Source: Strongylocentrotus droebachiensis (lineage: Eukaryota > Echinodermata > Echinoidea > Camarodonta > Strongylocentrotidae). Taken from it: a stretch of DNA of 64,000 bases. Location of the stretch: assembly GCA_035222895.1 (NCBI GenBank), contig JAVYIG010000871.1:366517-430516 (forward strand), in the 5' to 3' direction. Both the position numbers and the translations under genes were made by a program. The notes beneath the pieces were generated by a model. The model searched no databases. It had not been told where the DNA came from and was given only the letters and a program-made list of their open reading frames with translations. Positions 33,908 through 46,015 of the stretch are shown here, piece by piece (positions within the stretch are counted from its first letter, which is position 1; every line of letters starts with the position of its first letter).

Positions 33908-35361
33908 GACTATTCCGGTGCGACTGGCTGATCATTTTCAAAATATACAGGTTGAATCGTAGAAGACTTCTTCCTCTATCCATTCTTCAATGGGTCTTAT
34001 TCTAGGCTGGTATAGGGCTGGGGGTACTGGCTTGCCAGCAGCCACACAACGTCACTTGATAATAGGCACGATGGTAATCTGGCCAAAAGCGGCCATAGTT
34101 GGTGGAAGACTCATCAATTTGAAAGGGGCTAGGCGCTTGCCACCAGCCTTCCTTGCGAAAAATGATCCTTCGCATTGTGTCAAGAGAATCATTTGGTTCT
34201 TCTCCTTACATGGATGCCCCGTATGTCAAGCAGGATTCGATTACTTCATTGAGAAGGGTTTCAGTATTCCCAAGGGGTATAGAGAATTAGGATAGCTATA
34301 TGGCTCTAAATTCTTCAGTACAGAAGCCTTTCCTACTCTGTATTAAACAGGAAGCGGTGTCACTTATACCTAATGTATGGGCTCAAAGTAGATAGGGCAT
34401 GATTTTCTTGTGTTTCTTGAGAACCTCATTGATATCTATGACTGCTCGAGTGTGAGATGTTGATTCCATTACCACCTTTGTTGTGTGTGGTATGCCATTA
34501 GTTTGAAAATGTAGATGGTGTGCCAGAATGAACAGAAAATCTGTATCTTGCACAGAACTTTGATAAGTGAGTGACCATTCTCAGCCTCCTTTATCACATG
34601 GTAGGCCATTATTACATCTGCTACTTCTTCAGTGCTCCAACAACAATAATTATTGGATGCGGATCGGGTCCAGTTACGATCAGTCGTTTGCCCTCTTGTG
34701 CTCGCATGGAACACAACTGATGTACGATCACCTTGATGACTTGTTTGCAGAAACATTTAGGATGACTTTCTGTTTTGGCAGAGGATACTCACTCTTCAGC
34801 TATTTTACACGGCTGCAACCTTTTGCATGTGCTGTTCGTAAAAAAACGGACTTGATGCTGCTCTCATACTATCTGTCTAAAACCACATGAATAACTGGTC
34901 ACCTGTCTGCATATTTCATGAATGTTGCAACAGCAACATCTACAAAAGTACACACCTTTGCAGGAGAAGCAGGACACGGAACAATCCAAAGAAGAGCACA
35001 TCCATCAAGCCTGATATAACATCTGGCACCTGTGCATTTTGTTGACTACCTCAACTTTGCTCCTTGAATTCAAGACAGACTTACTTGTGGAACGTGCATC
35101 ACCATTCTTGTCGAACAGTGCGGGTGGATAGGGAGCCAATTCATAATAGAAGAAGGTTTTGGTTAAAATTGCTTCCCTTGATGTAGCAATGATCTTGATT
35201 ACTTAGTCGTAGATCATCCCTGTATTGGCAACTGTAGATACCTCAGCTCTTGACGACATAATATCAGAAGCCTTTGCCATTCCTTTGACTTTCTTCTTAA
35301 TTGTGCCATGGAACCCCTTCAGCAACTTTCTTTCGTTCTCGTTCATCTGATCAGATCCAAT

Positions 35362-35963
35362 CTAGATTGGATCATCGGCATTTACTGCTGAATCATCCAC
35401 AACCTTTCCAGTGTAGATGTTCACCAGGCTTGAAGGAGGGTGCTTCTCACTGTTAAATGCGTCTAAACAAGTCGATAGCGCCTCACGAATTCTCTTTCTG
35501 TCAGCCACATCTGATTTGATTCTGTTGAGACGTACATGTACTCTCTCCTTAAGGTGACAAGTGACATCTTTCTGATCTTCCCCTTCTTGCATGGCTTCCA
35601 AGTCATTCTTCAGTTGTCCAAAGAGGCTGAGAGACAAAACCCAGAGAGCAAGGGTAGAGTCATTCAAAGTGGAAGGTCCCTTTCCATAGCGCATGTACGC
35701 TGTTTCAATGTACATATCGGACCAGATGGTGCATCACATGTTCTCTATCTGTGAACTGCTTGAGTAATGCTGGTGGCAGCTAGACTTTGCATGGAAAGGA
35801 GATAATACAGCCCATAGCGTGCAAAATTTGTATGCCCTGAAGCGAAGAAATAGAGCAATATTTCCTTGACAGCTTGCAGATGGAGAGACCAGTCACCCTC
35901 CCTTCGAGCTCTAAAAAAATCCCTACAGATGATCATGGGCGTTACAAGACAGTTCATCCACAA
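35362..35963 (-). pseudogene. Best-preserved core of the transposon-type protein
   Basis: Two frames cover this core. The first (35963-35745) has RARREGDWSLHLQAVKEILL and NFARYGLYYL; the second (35715-35362) has MYIETAYMRYGKG, RIKSDVADRKRIREAL and HPPSSLVNIYTGKV. They are joined by one frameshift around 35716-35744. In the family these blocks are contiguous, so this is one gene broken by small indels. Confidence 0.75.
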
Positions 35964-36146
35964 TTAAGTAGTTTGACTACCTTGACTGCTGAGTATTTCA
36001 AACAACTCGTCAAAGTCAGTGAGGTGGTGGTCTTCCAGTACTTATCTCAATATTTCCTCAATGACAAATCGAAGCACCCTGAAATTCTGTGGGAACCTCT
36101 TCCCATCAGACAGAAGTTTTGGAACTCCAGCAAAGCGGCCAAATTG

Positions 36147-36905
36147 AATTTTCGCATTTTGTGAAAAATGCTCAAGGTTTCGCGTCTGGCACTCATCGGA
36201 TTTGGATTCAGCACCCTCATATTGACAAGAAAACATAAAATTACCTGTTAAATGGCCAAACATTTGCAAAGAATAAGCCTTTTCATGATTTGGCGGCCAT
36301 TTTGGCGGCCATTTTGAAATTTCGCCGTTTACGAGAAATGCTCAAGGTTTCGCGTCTGGCACTCATCGGATTTGGATTCAGCACCCTCATATTGACAAGA
36401 AAACATAAAATAACCTGATAAATGGCCAAACATTTGCAAAGATTAAGCCTTTTCATGATTTGGCGGCCATTTTGGCGGCCATTTTGAATTTTCGCCGTTT
36501 ACGAGAAATGCATAAGGTTTCGCGTCTGGCACTCATCGGATTTGGATTCAGCACCCTCATATTGACAAGAAAACATCAAATAACCTGTTAAATGGCCAAA
36601 CATTACAAAAGAATAAGCCTTTTCATGATTTGGCGGCCATTTTGACGGCCATTTTGAATTTTCACCGTTTACGAGAAATGCATAAGGTTTCGCATCTGGC
36701 ACTCATCGGATTTGGATTCAGCACCCTCAAATTGACAAGGAAACATCAAATAACCTGTTAAATGGCCAAATAATAAGCGTTTTCATGATTTGGCGGCCAT
36801 TTTGGCGGCCATTTTGAATTTTCGCCGTTTACGAGAAATGCTCAAGGTTTCGCGTCTGGCACTCATCGGATTTGGAATCAGCACCCTCGAATTGACAAGA
36901 AACCA
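36147..36905 (-). repeat. Right array of ~170-bp units, inverted relative to the left array
   Basis: The inverse landmarks GGATTTGGATTCAGCACC recur near 36198, 36370, 36538, 36708 and 36870. Units match those of the left array at high identity, so the arms are still able to pair over more than 700 bp. Confidence 0.9.
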
Positions 36906-36979
36906 TCAAAAAACATTGTATATATAACAAAACAAGGTTCCTTGCTCTCTAGCCTGGACTAAAAGAGCAGGCATATCAG

Positions 36980-37140
36980 AGAGGTAGAGAGAGAGATTGT
37001 AGAACGCGTGTATAGAAGAGGATAAGAGAGAGAGAGAGAGAGAGAATAGACATGGAGCAGGCATATACATAGAGAAAGAAAGATCGAAGCAAGCCTGTAT
37101 AGAGTATACGTGAGAGAGAGAGAGAGAGAGAGAGAAGAAG
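36980..37140. repeat. GA microsatellites
   Basis: Three short (GA)n runs with intervening unique bases. Confidence 0.85.
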
Positions 37141-37311
37141 ATGAGGCAAGGAGATCTATATGTTTAGGTTCAGTTAAATACAAACATCTTCAGAAACTAT
37201 ATTATTGTCTACACCTGTATCTCATTACATAATAGTTCCTTTGATCTGTTAATTCAAGGACGTCATCAACAGATATAAAACATGAAACTGTCGCTATATT
37301 TTTTTTTCAGT

Positions 37312-37347
37312 GAGAGAGAGAGAGAGAGAGAGGGGGGGGGAGAGAGA

Positions 37348-37389
<42 letters not shown>

Positions 37390-37396
37390 AGAGAGA

Positions 37397-37428
<32 letters not shown>

Positions 37429-37430
37429 AC
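37312..37430. repeat. (GA)n microsatellite with G-runs
   Basis: About 118 bp of GA dinucleotides interrupted by two G7-9 clusters spaced ~64 bp apart, suggesting a small internal duplication. Confidence 0.95.
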
Positions 37431-37782
37431 TACATCATACGTGTACACGTCAAATGTTAGTTGCGTGTTGCTGATGTTTATATCACATCGATTAGAAAAG
37501 GGGATAGACCGTGGATAAATAAACGTTTTTCTTTCAAATGTGAGATGTTTCTTCTGAGAATCATTCAGCATCTATTTCACACAACATAAAAAATACATAC
37601 AATATACGAAATCGCCTCATTATTGATAGAACCTTTGTCTTATTATAAGTCAATTTGGGTTATTCTCTATTGCATCCACATGGCAGTTTACAGAGGTTGA
37701 AATATATTTCTGACATGTACATTACTTTTGAATATTACAATACCAAAGTTTCTTATATCTTAACCGAATTTAAACGTATCTA

Positions 37783-37954
37783 TAGGCGGTGTCACACAGA
37801 GGCCAAAAATCTGGAGTTTAGTTATCCGGATTTTAGTTATCCTCTTAATTGCTGTTTGTCATCAATTATCCCATTAAAAAAAATCCTCTAACGAAGCAAG
37901 AAAATTCTCCCTTGAAAGGATTTTTCAAGGGATTTTTCTGTGTGACAACGCCTA
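37783..37954. mobile_element. Fold-back MITE, 172 bp
   Basis: The left end TAGGCGGTGTCACACAGA and the inverted right end TAGGCGTTGTCACACAGA differ at one of 18 bases. Pairing continues partly inward (AAAATC...GATTTTT). No coding capacity. Confidence 0.75.
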
Positions 37955-38154
37955 ATATAATTATCACTATTACAAGTACCATCTTCCGTCTACAGTTGCC
38001 GACATTTATAACTTTTATCATCATATCTGGCATCGATTGGCAGATGTTGAAGCTGAAGGAAAAAAAGAATACAATACCTAAGGTAAAATCGTTTCATGGT
38101 CAAAAGCATTGTATATTTATAATCAATATGAATTTTGTAATACAATGATATACA

Positions 38155-38215
38155 TTTGTGTATGTGTGCGTGTGTGTGCGTGTGTGTGTGTGTATGGGTG
38201 GGTGGGTGTGTTGTG
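38155..38215. repeat. (GT)n microsatellite
   Basis: Interrupted TGTGTGCG and GGGTGGGTGTG runs, followed by CT/TTC-rich sequence to about 38390. Confidence 0.9.
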
Positions 38216-38399
38216 TATGTTTCTCCCTCTATTTCTCTCTGTTCTTATGAATCCTATTTCTCTCTATCGTACTTCTCTCTTTCTCTATCTTTCTTTCTTT
38301 GTATTCTTCTTCATACTTTCCTTCTGTTCCTTCTTGTTCTTCTTCTCCTTCTTGTTTCTTCTTCTTTTTTGTCTTTTCTGTTAATTTTGCTCCCGTGTC

Positions 38400-39013
38400 A
38401 TTTCTGCCTACAAAAACGACTGATGCCGGCTACCATTTCACTTTTCCAACTGTAGTCAGCCTGATAATAACAAAACATATGGCGACGTATCTCTTTTATC
38501 TTGAACATCGAGAAATATTTGCAATATCAATCCTTTCCTTTTTTGCAATATGGCCTCTTAAATTGAGTGCGTTTATGCATTCATGACAAAGATGGATTCT
38601 ATATGCATTAGTCCATGACAGACGAGAGCATTTTCATTTTAACTTTGGATTATCTCGGGAAGTTGCAACATTTTCTCGGACTACTGACAATTTTGTATTC
38701 ACCTTTGGTTTGATATTCCAGTGGCTCTAGATCGTGTGGTAGATTAGGAGAGGCCTATGACTATTAAAATGTTAAAGGTATCTTCACTTCTGCTTGAAAT
38801 GCGAAGCAAAAGATACAAGCATTTTCAGAAAAAAATGGGCTAAATTCAACCCTAAACGGTTTTTCGTGCAATTCATGGTTTGTATAAACCAGTAAATGGT
38901 ATAAAGGTTTGATTTGCGAAGCTTTCTGTGCTCAATCTGAACCCATTGCCTAATGGAACCTGGTGTTCCCTGCATTACGCCTATGGGGATTAAATAATTC
39001 AGTAATCAAGAGG
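38400..39013. other. No gene recognised
   Basis: Unique-looking sequence without coding motifs. Poly-TTC frames at 38109-38586 are low complexity. Confidence 0.4.
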
Positions 39014-39399
39014 TTAAAGATAAACTTGAGTTCTGGTAATGCGATTGCATTGTGAAAGAAAAGGTGTGGAATGGATCAGAAAAGTTGATCATATAGCATG
39101 TAAGTAATGGTGTGTAATGCAAGGTTCTGGAGTCATCAAAATCATCATAAATTTGGCAGAGTCTTGGTAAAGTAACAATCACTTACACAGAAAGATGTAC
39201 AGAGACAACACACATGGTGTCGGGGCTAGTACTACCCTGATTTCCTTATCTTTCTATGCTCATTTCTCAGCCAGTATACATTTTCTTCCAAAATTGTTTG
39301 GCACATGATTATTTGTAATCTTGAACATTCAGTGTAAGTTTCGTTAGATTCTGTGAGAATTAATTTTCTTTTTTTACTAGAACTCAAGTTTATCTTTAA
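39014..39399. mobile_element. 386-bp MITE, copy 2
   Basis: The terminal inverted repeats are perfect over 21 bp: TTAAAGATAAACTTGAGTTC at the left and its inverse at 39379-39399. Length is identical to copy 1 at 10360-10745. The better-preserved ends suggest this copy is younger. Confidence 0.85.
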
Positions 39400-42300
39400 G
39401 CCCGTTGTACACCAGACGTTATTGCGATTGCGTCATTACCTGCGCTTAAAGAACCCATTTCAAGGAATATAGTTCATGCACAAGTAAGTCAACTCAATGC
39501 TTGCTTTGGTCATGTAGCGTTCACCCTGCCTTCATGATAATATCCCTCTCGCATGAACAAGCCCTGTATGGCAACTATGAAGCAAATGCATTGACCAGCG
39601 TGAACTCATTGCCCCCAACTTTCTCTTATATGTCTAATGTGCAGCGGCGAAGATCCGGGGGACGGGGGTGATAGTCCCCCCCCCCCGAAAATATATATAT
39701 GTGTAGTGCACACACACAAATGTATAGCAAATACTGACTAAAGACTGCAACACACTTTTAGGCTTTTGTGGGCCCCAGAATGCAGCGTTTGGACTAATAC
39801 AAATGCAAACATCTTGTCGCTCGGTCGCTACGCTCCCTCGCATTATATCCTGCAAAATGTACAAGTAAATATTCATTTTGACTACCTCAACACTGCGTAC
39901 TGTCGGGAAATTTTGTATCGTATTTAGCTTTTTAACACCTTGAAATTGCGAGACCCTGCTTTTATATCTATTCGTTAAGACTCTCTGAAGTCCTGCCTGA
40001 AAATCTGCGGACCTGCTTTTACACTTGCCGGTAAATTTGAAAACGGCAGCCCCTCCCTCTTAGAAACTACCCAAAATGGACCTGTGGCGCCCCATGCCCC
40101 TGGGAGATGAACGGGGCAAATTTTGCTGCAAGGTCTGCGGTTATTCATGTTCATGGCCTCCAGTTGTTTTTATCTTTTTTATCTTGCAGTGGATCCCTTC
40201 ACCAATCCAATTTATCTCAATCTTCCGATTGTCTTTCTGGATTAATCAAATCCGCTCCTCTCCACTTCTGGACTAAATCCTTCGCCTCTGAATGTTTCAA
40301 TATTACATCATTCTCTCTTTATATTGCCCCCAATCCCTCCCCCCCCCCCTCTCTCTCTCTCTCTCTCTTTCTTTCTATTCAAGGTAACAATTCTCACAAA
40401 ACGTCGCGAAATGTGTGTTAGCAACTACAAGCACATGAGCCATTACGGGGGAAAGGAACGACGCCCCCCCCCCCCCCCCCTCCGAAATTTTGCTTGTACA
40501 CCCCTGGATGCAGGTCGATAAAAGGTATCTTCTGTATATTTCTTCATAAGTAACTTAGTTTTCTTATTTTTTACCCGACCTTGACCAAGAGCAGGCACAC
40601 ACACGATACCGAACCTCGGCATTCATGTATAATTGATGAAGATTGACAGTGTCTCAAGAGCAATATACCGGCAGGGGTAAGCGATCTAGCGAATTGAATA
40701 GGCAAAAGCTTTTAAAACGGAGACACCAGACTAGCAATTTAACGTGAAAGTGCTTGGGTGAAACGGCGGGACAGGGAAGAAAGGATTCGCCATTTCCATT
40801 TAACTCATCTACGTTTACACGTGAAATAGCCTCGCCTCTGTTTCTTTTCTATTATACAGCAGCATTAGCTTGGAGATGTGGTTTCAGCTTATACGGTCGA
40901 TGGTTGCAAGACTTGGTCAAACACAAAGAATATCATTGCCTCATTCCATCCACTTCAAAATGCCTTCTCAGATTGAGAACATCTAATCTCATTTCCTCTC
41001 TCTCTCTCACACACACACACACACTCTCTCTCTCTCTCTCTCTTCATCTCTCTCTTTCCTGCGTTTCTTTCTTTCCTACTCCCCCCCCCCTTTTTTTTTT
41101 TTTGTTCACGTAGGAACAACTCAATCACTTTAAATGTCTTAAGTCTTTGTGTTTTTTTACATTTTCTAAGATTTCTCTGTTGGCTCATTGAGACCTCACA
41201 TAGTTTCATCAGTTTCTTCCCCTTTGCTGTTCTCAGTTTTTTGTTATTCAGCTTTTTGTTGTTGATATTCTTTTAATAATTATTGAAAATTAGCTCCTTA
41301 ATTATACAAAAACAGTATGCGCTTGGCAGTCTTTCTTTTTGTTAAATATAAACATTCGTAGGGTTTCTTTCTGTCTAAAAATGTTATTATTCTCTTTTGC
41401 GAAGTGCAATTCATTAACAACTTGGCAGATTACGTAACAGGAAAATGAATTCCGCTTCACTCCATAAACTGTCTAATTTAGCATATCAAACGGTCGTTGT
41501 ATGTATTCGGCCTTTTTGCTTTTGTTCTTATATTTTCAGTCTATTTTTGTCTTGTTGTTATCTTCTTTTGCTTATCTAAAAGTGGATAATTTTATTTTAT
41601 TTTGCGAGTTGCATTTATGATTCCGTATATAGATGTAGACCTTCATGTTAATGATATTTCTTAAAAATAGACATGTTTTCTATTCAAATCATGCATCTCG
41701 AGAACTTCAAAAATCAGTCACCGGCCATTCGACCTTCAGTACCAAAAACGTAAGGAGTATGTTGCTCCATATTAATAGATGAAAATATGTTCAGCGTGCT
41801 TATTTCTTGCAACTGATAAAAATGCAACACAAATCCATCTGAATAATTTACAACAATATCATTTCTATCATGTATTCATGATCCAAGGATCTTAGTAGAT
41901 TATTTAGAATACAAAAAGAAAGACATAACAAATAGCTGCTGTATATATTTCCAAGATGACCGCGAATGACTCTACATGTTGTGCGCAACTGTATCAAGCG
42001 GACTCTGAACAAGAGTGACGCCAAACCAGATAACTTATTCGTCTGCAAAAAAAGAGAAATTACATGGATTTGTCTCATTCAAGGACAAAATGGATACCGG
42101 ATCGAAAGGTCGATCACGTGACATCTCCAGTGTAGTCGGACGCTGGTATTGATTGTTTTGATGAATAATTGTAATGGTATACGCACCATAATTTTTGGCC
42201 AGATGCCACAAGAAAATGAACCATATGTATTTATGAAAGTAAGAACGGTTGTTGACTTTAATATCAATTAAAATCAATTCAATTCGATTTCTAAAAAAAT

Positions 42301-42445
42301 AATTGGTTATGCACAAACAAAAAAATTACAATTGGCATGAAAAATAATTCCCTAATTGTTCTGGCAAGCATGGGCACGAGAACGAATGAGAGAACAAATA
42401 GAAAGTAGCAGTTCTAGTACTTCTAGGTGTGGCCTTATTGGCTAA
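39400..42445. other. No gene recognised; CT/CA and C-run tracts
   Basis: GATCCGGGGG with a C11 run near 39650-39690 and CCCCTGGATGCAG after a C17 run near 40464-40515 look like pieces of hAT-type MITEs. (CT)n/(CA)n tracts lie at about 40350-40375 and 41000-41060. Open frames across these are low complexity. About 1.3 kb from 41100 holds nothing recognised. Confidence 0.45.
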
Positions 42446-42554
42446 AGACCCCCCCCCCCCCCCCCCTCCAAAAAAACAGTGGCTCAAACTGCCTCCCAAC
42501 TGGCTCGTGGTGGCCCGTAACGGCACCAAATTTGAATGTGGCGGCAAGAAAATT

Positions 42555-42818
42555 TCAAAATGTTTGAAATTTTCGTCGCGCCACTTGCATCGAGCAATCA
42601 GTGTCCGCCAAGACTTGGCACCAAATGGCGCCAACATATCGCCTTTTGGCGCAAACAATCCGCCTATTGGAATCCACTGGAATGTAATGGCGCGCGCCAA
42701 GTTGCGCCAATGAGATTTCGCGCCACATGGCCAAAAAGGCAGTGGCCACCTCAGCATCTCTCATCATCTTCTGATGGAGCAGCATCATCACTCCAACATT
42801 ATCAAAAGCCTCAGACAT
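42555..42818 (-). pseudogene. Possible N-terminal fragment of a transposon ORF
   Basis: The frame starts MSEAFDNVGVMMLLHQKMMR at 42818, about 55 bp downstream of a putative transcription start. After about 34 unique residues it runs into the GGCGC array, where the protein reads as repeat. The short Met/Leu-rich opening is reminiscent of Harbinger-type transposase starts, but that is weak. I read it as what remains of a gene after internal deletion. Confidence 0.3.
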
Positions 42819-42870
42819 ATCAAAATTGTAAATATTTAGTAGAGATGTTGTTCATACAGCAGCTGAGGAG

Positions 42871-42910
42871 GGTCTGAACCAGGTAGCCGATGGCCGGTAT
42901 TTATATAGTC
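42871..42910 (-). promoter_or_regulatory. TATA-box promoter of the GGCGC element
   Basis: On the minus strand, CTATATAAATA lies at 42910-42900 and an initiator-like TCAGACC at 42877-42871, about 28 bp downstream. That is the expected TATA-to-start spacing. The first ATG is at 42818. Confidence 0.45.
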
Positions 42911-43712
42911 GGCAAGTAGCGCCAAGCCGCGGCAAGTTCAAACCAATTTGGCGACCTTTGGCACAAACTAATCCCCAAGTGGCGCAAAGTAGCCGTCTAT
43001 TGGCGCGAATGGCGCCAACAGGGTGAATTTTGGAATCAAATGGCCGTGTAATGGCGCGAACTGGCGCAAACTGGCGCAACATTTTGGAGCAAACCGGGTG
43101 GCATTTGGCGCACGCCATATGGCACCCAGTTTATTCCACTTGGCGACACATGCCGAGCGGACATTAATTCGGCGCCACAGCGAGCCACTACGCGCCAATC
43201 ACATAATCTTTGGCGCGAACTGGCACCAACTGGCGCTGGCCCAGTGGACTCCTAGCATTAGCACCCTCCCCCGATGAAAAGAAAATTATAGGACTGCATA
43301 TACATCAGAACACAGATAAATGTGTTCTTGTTTAATGCTGTTGTTTGTCTGTTTTTTGTTGTTGCTGTTTGTTTGTTTAATTGTTGTTTTTAAATGAAGT
43401 GTAACACTTTTCATTATCATAAAGGTGAATTAAAAGTCGGTCAAACTACAGGAAACTGTCTGAAAATTTCAATTGAGCATGGCGTCAACGCCCAAACCAT
43501 TGACGTGTTTTATTGTGCGTAGGTACCTGTGCTCCAAGATCAAAAGCGTCTCCTTGAAACCTCACTTTTTCATTATTTTCTTCCTTTTCTTTCGAACTCC
43601 TTTCCCGCCTATACAGAACTTCGGATCTATTATAGTTAGAGTAAAGTCAATCGGTCGAAGAACCGTGGGACTTCACTAAAGTGTGACATTACTTTGTTGT
43701 GCCATCTAAAGA

Positions 43713-44139
43713 CCAGTCACACTGAAGGAGACCGACACCAGACGTACCAGACCGAAAAAAGACCGAACAAGACTTTTCATTAAACCGAATAGCCAAGAAC
43801 CGGTCGGTTTGGCGGTAAGAACATCGCAAAGATTTTGAAGAAAAGCAAACCTAAAGGCGATTCAACAGCCTGTGCATCCCCTGTTGAAGTTCGCGAACAT
43901 TTACTTTATTAAATAATATGCCTACCAATTCTATAGGCAATACATTGCTTACATTGGCCTAGTAAAATGGGAATTTAGTTGATTTCTTTAGACTTGTTTT
44001 TTAGCGATCGTGCCCTGTGTGCCGGCCTGTGTGAAGGGAAACGCGACAAACTTTTGAATGTTTAATATGTTGTCGGTTATCGGTAGTTTTTCGGATTTCT
44101 TATAAAGTCGGTTTTGAGTTAGTTTTGCGGTGTGACTGG
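43713..44139. mobile_element. 427-bp element with CCAGTCACAC ends
   Basis: The left end CCAGTCACACTG and inverted right end CCAGTCACACCG match at 11 of 12 bases. The interior includes ACCAGACCGAAAAAAGACCG and GGTCGGTTTGGCGG, motifs that also make up the ~120-bp satellite at 48877-49866. Non-coding. Confidence 0.65.
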
Positions 44140-46015
44140 CGTATATTTCATTCGCAACCTTGAAGCCATGCGGACGTGCATGACTCCAACCTTCTTGGAT
44201 AAATGCTCGTGAACGTTACCTCCCATGGGGGGCAACGGATGAACTTCCTCAAGAGGGTAATCGACGCATCCGATGATGCAGTTAAAAAAATCAAAATCTA
44301 GCTGGTTCGGATATGCATGAAGCCATGTTGTGCTGTTGATATGAAGAGGGTTAGCCATGGGTGAGCTTTCACATCCATTAGAAGGAAGCCCCAAAGCGAG
44401 AAGAATAAGATGCTATCATTACTAAGAGCCATTTAAAAAGACTCCATGGAATTGTACAGCTTAGGGTAAAACAACCTAGAATACCACATTAGACTGTCCT
44501 GCCGGATGTTTTTTATTTCAAATGTTATGTTTTCTTTTATCGTCTTAACTTGGCCTGGTTGAACCCGGTTTCCCAGTGATCCATCGTGACTATAGACAGA
44601 GAAGAGTAGCAGAAAACAGATATCAGCGTCATGATAAAAAAGCGAGGAAAAAAACCCCATGAAGTGCCATGATGGTACTCTTAAAGAGCCAAAGAAAGAG
44701 AAGAGAGGCGATGTGCATGAGCGAGGGACTGAGTGAGTGAGTGAGTGGGAGAGAAGGGGTGCGAGAGAAGGGGTTCGAAATGGTAGAGAATATTAGAAGA
44801 GAGAGCGGGATAAGAGGAAGAAAGGCGGGCAAACAGAACAAGACCGAGATAGTAAAGAAGGGAGATGAGGAAGGAACTTGGAAAAGGGAGTCGAGGTTTG
44901 AAAGGGTTTTTAACAAATATACCAAGGGCGCAGGGGCGTATCCAACATAGGGTGGAGCCAGGGTACACTCGACCCTCTTCGAAAGCCCTGGAAAATATTC
45001 AGTACAGCTTGATATATGTTGAACAGGCCCAGCGGGGCTTCTAATAATCATTAACCCCCTCACACACCCTCTCTACTATCTGGATACTCCCTTGACAGCA
45101 ATGATGAGAACAGCTCAAAGCAAACTAATAAATAATGACTGTTGTAAAGGAAATGAGGGGAACGGATAAGACCTTAGATTAGGATGATTGAATAAAACCG
45201 AATAATAAGATCTAAAAGAAATTGGGGAAACGTCGACAATGAGAGCCTCTTCCTTTGATTGAACCGAATGAATTGACGTAAAACAAGCGGGAAATATCTT
45301 AACGGAAGATGGAAAACACGGAAAGAGCGGGAGCTTCATCATCGCTCGCTACTTATTGGTGAGAATGAATCAGGCTCGGTGCATGAGGAAAAACAGATGT
45401 ATTGAGAGAGCTAGGCGGTCTTGGCCTTGTTTTGATCACAAATTTGCCATCTTTCAATTAGGAACGAGTGGAAAACTTGTTATAAATCAAGTAAGGAGAG
45501 CTCTATGATCGAGAGAATCTGCCCGAAACATTCACTTCTCCGGTATCCCTTCATGTCGCAGATTAATTTGTCTAAGTGGCCTCCTATCAAAGGATCACCA
45601 TCAGAGTCGGCTAATCGTCGGCAACCCATTAATTACGTCGGGCCCAATAATAAAGCACGAGTTGATAGAAACAGTCAACAGCCAAAGTCCAAACAGCAAG
45701 ATTTTCAAGATTAATTGCCCGTCTTTTTTATTATTGCAAGCCCTTGAAAACAACAAGGAACAACTGAAAATGTAATAACCTTGTACTTTGATTCATGTTT
45801 GATGTTTTCGGTTAAAAACATTAATTGTCCGTTGCAACAAAAATCGGCCAATACCACAATGGGTGACGAGATGCATCTGTAGAATATATGGAATAGGAAA
45901 GGATGTCTGACCAACAGGTTTTGGAAAAAAGTGTCTCGAAGACCGAAAAAAGGGAGAAAAGGGTATTGATATACTTTAAAATTGCTATTAACGAGAGAAG
46001 AAATGTCAACAGATA
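44140..46015. other. No gene recognised; GA-rich stretch 44690-44890
   Basis: Open frames up to 144 codons on the minus strand (44629-45063) run through the GA-rich stretch. A CAGGGGCGTATCCAAC piece near 44930 resembles a hAT end without a partner. Confidence 0.4.

Larger units (their letters stand above)
33725..36130 (-). pseudogene. Decayed transposon-type protein with conserved core blocks and cysteine-rich tail
   Basis: Read from 36130 downward in shifting frames, the blocks appear in the order of a large ORF family known in very high copy in fish and marine invertebrates. They are RARREGDWSLHL with FASGHTNFARYGLYYL (35745-35963), SDMYIETAYMRYGKG and LVNIYTGKV (35362-35715), YPLPKQKVILNVSANK (~34770), RLIVTGPDPHPIII (~34650-34700), TEEVADVIMAYHVI (~34600), and a C-terminal KCGCRSDC...CICKK...CSEFCRCIKG tail (33907-33725) resembling a CXC domain. 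At least five frameshifts or stops break it. The usual acidic block after TEEVADV is degenerate. The biochemical role of the family is not known to me. Its position between inverted arrays suggests an element-encoded protein. Confidence 0.75.
32092..36961 (-). mobile_element. 4.9-kb element with long inverted tandem-array ends and a CXC-type transposon gene
   Basis: The left edge TAGTCCAGGCTAG (32092) is the inverse of the right edge CTAGCCTGGACTA (36961). Sequence inside both edges also pairs: TATATACAATGTTTTTTGAT, then GGTGCTGATTCC. Each arm is then an array of ~150-175-bp units, five to six on the left in one orientation and five on the right inverted. Between the arms is a decayed minus-strand gene for a high-copy transposon-type protein. 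This is a class II-like architecture; I cannot name the superfamily. Possible 3-bp AAA flanks are not convincing. Confidence 0.75.
42449..43255. mobile_element. GGCGC-motif array element with promoter and ORF start
   Basis: Two arrays of GGCGC(C/G)AA-type motifs in both orientations (about 42500-42720 and 42905-43250) flank a unique ~180-bp centre. More than 25 GGCGC/GCGCC cores occur in about 750 bp, far above background here. The right end region reads GGCGCTGGCCCAGTGG. A matching left terminus is not clear, so boundaries are approximate. The centre holds a minus-strand TATA promoter and the start of an ORF. Probably a non-autonomous Harbinger-like DNA element. Confidence 0.6.

Noticed and set aside
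32166..36905. CRISPR-like array
   Set aside because: Units of ~170 bp have no short repeat/variable spacer layout, and the arrays are inverted around a transposon gene.
44629..45063. 144-codon minus-strand frame
   Set aside because: The central part is a translation of GA-rich sequence; no conserved motif.
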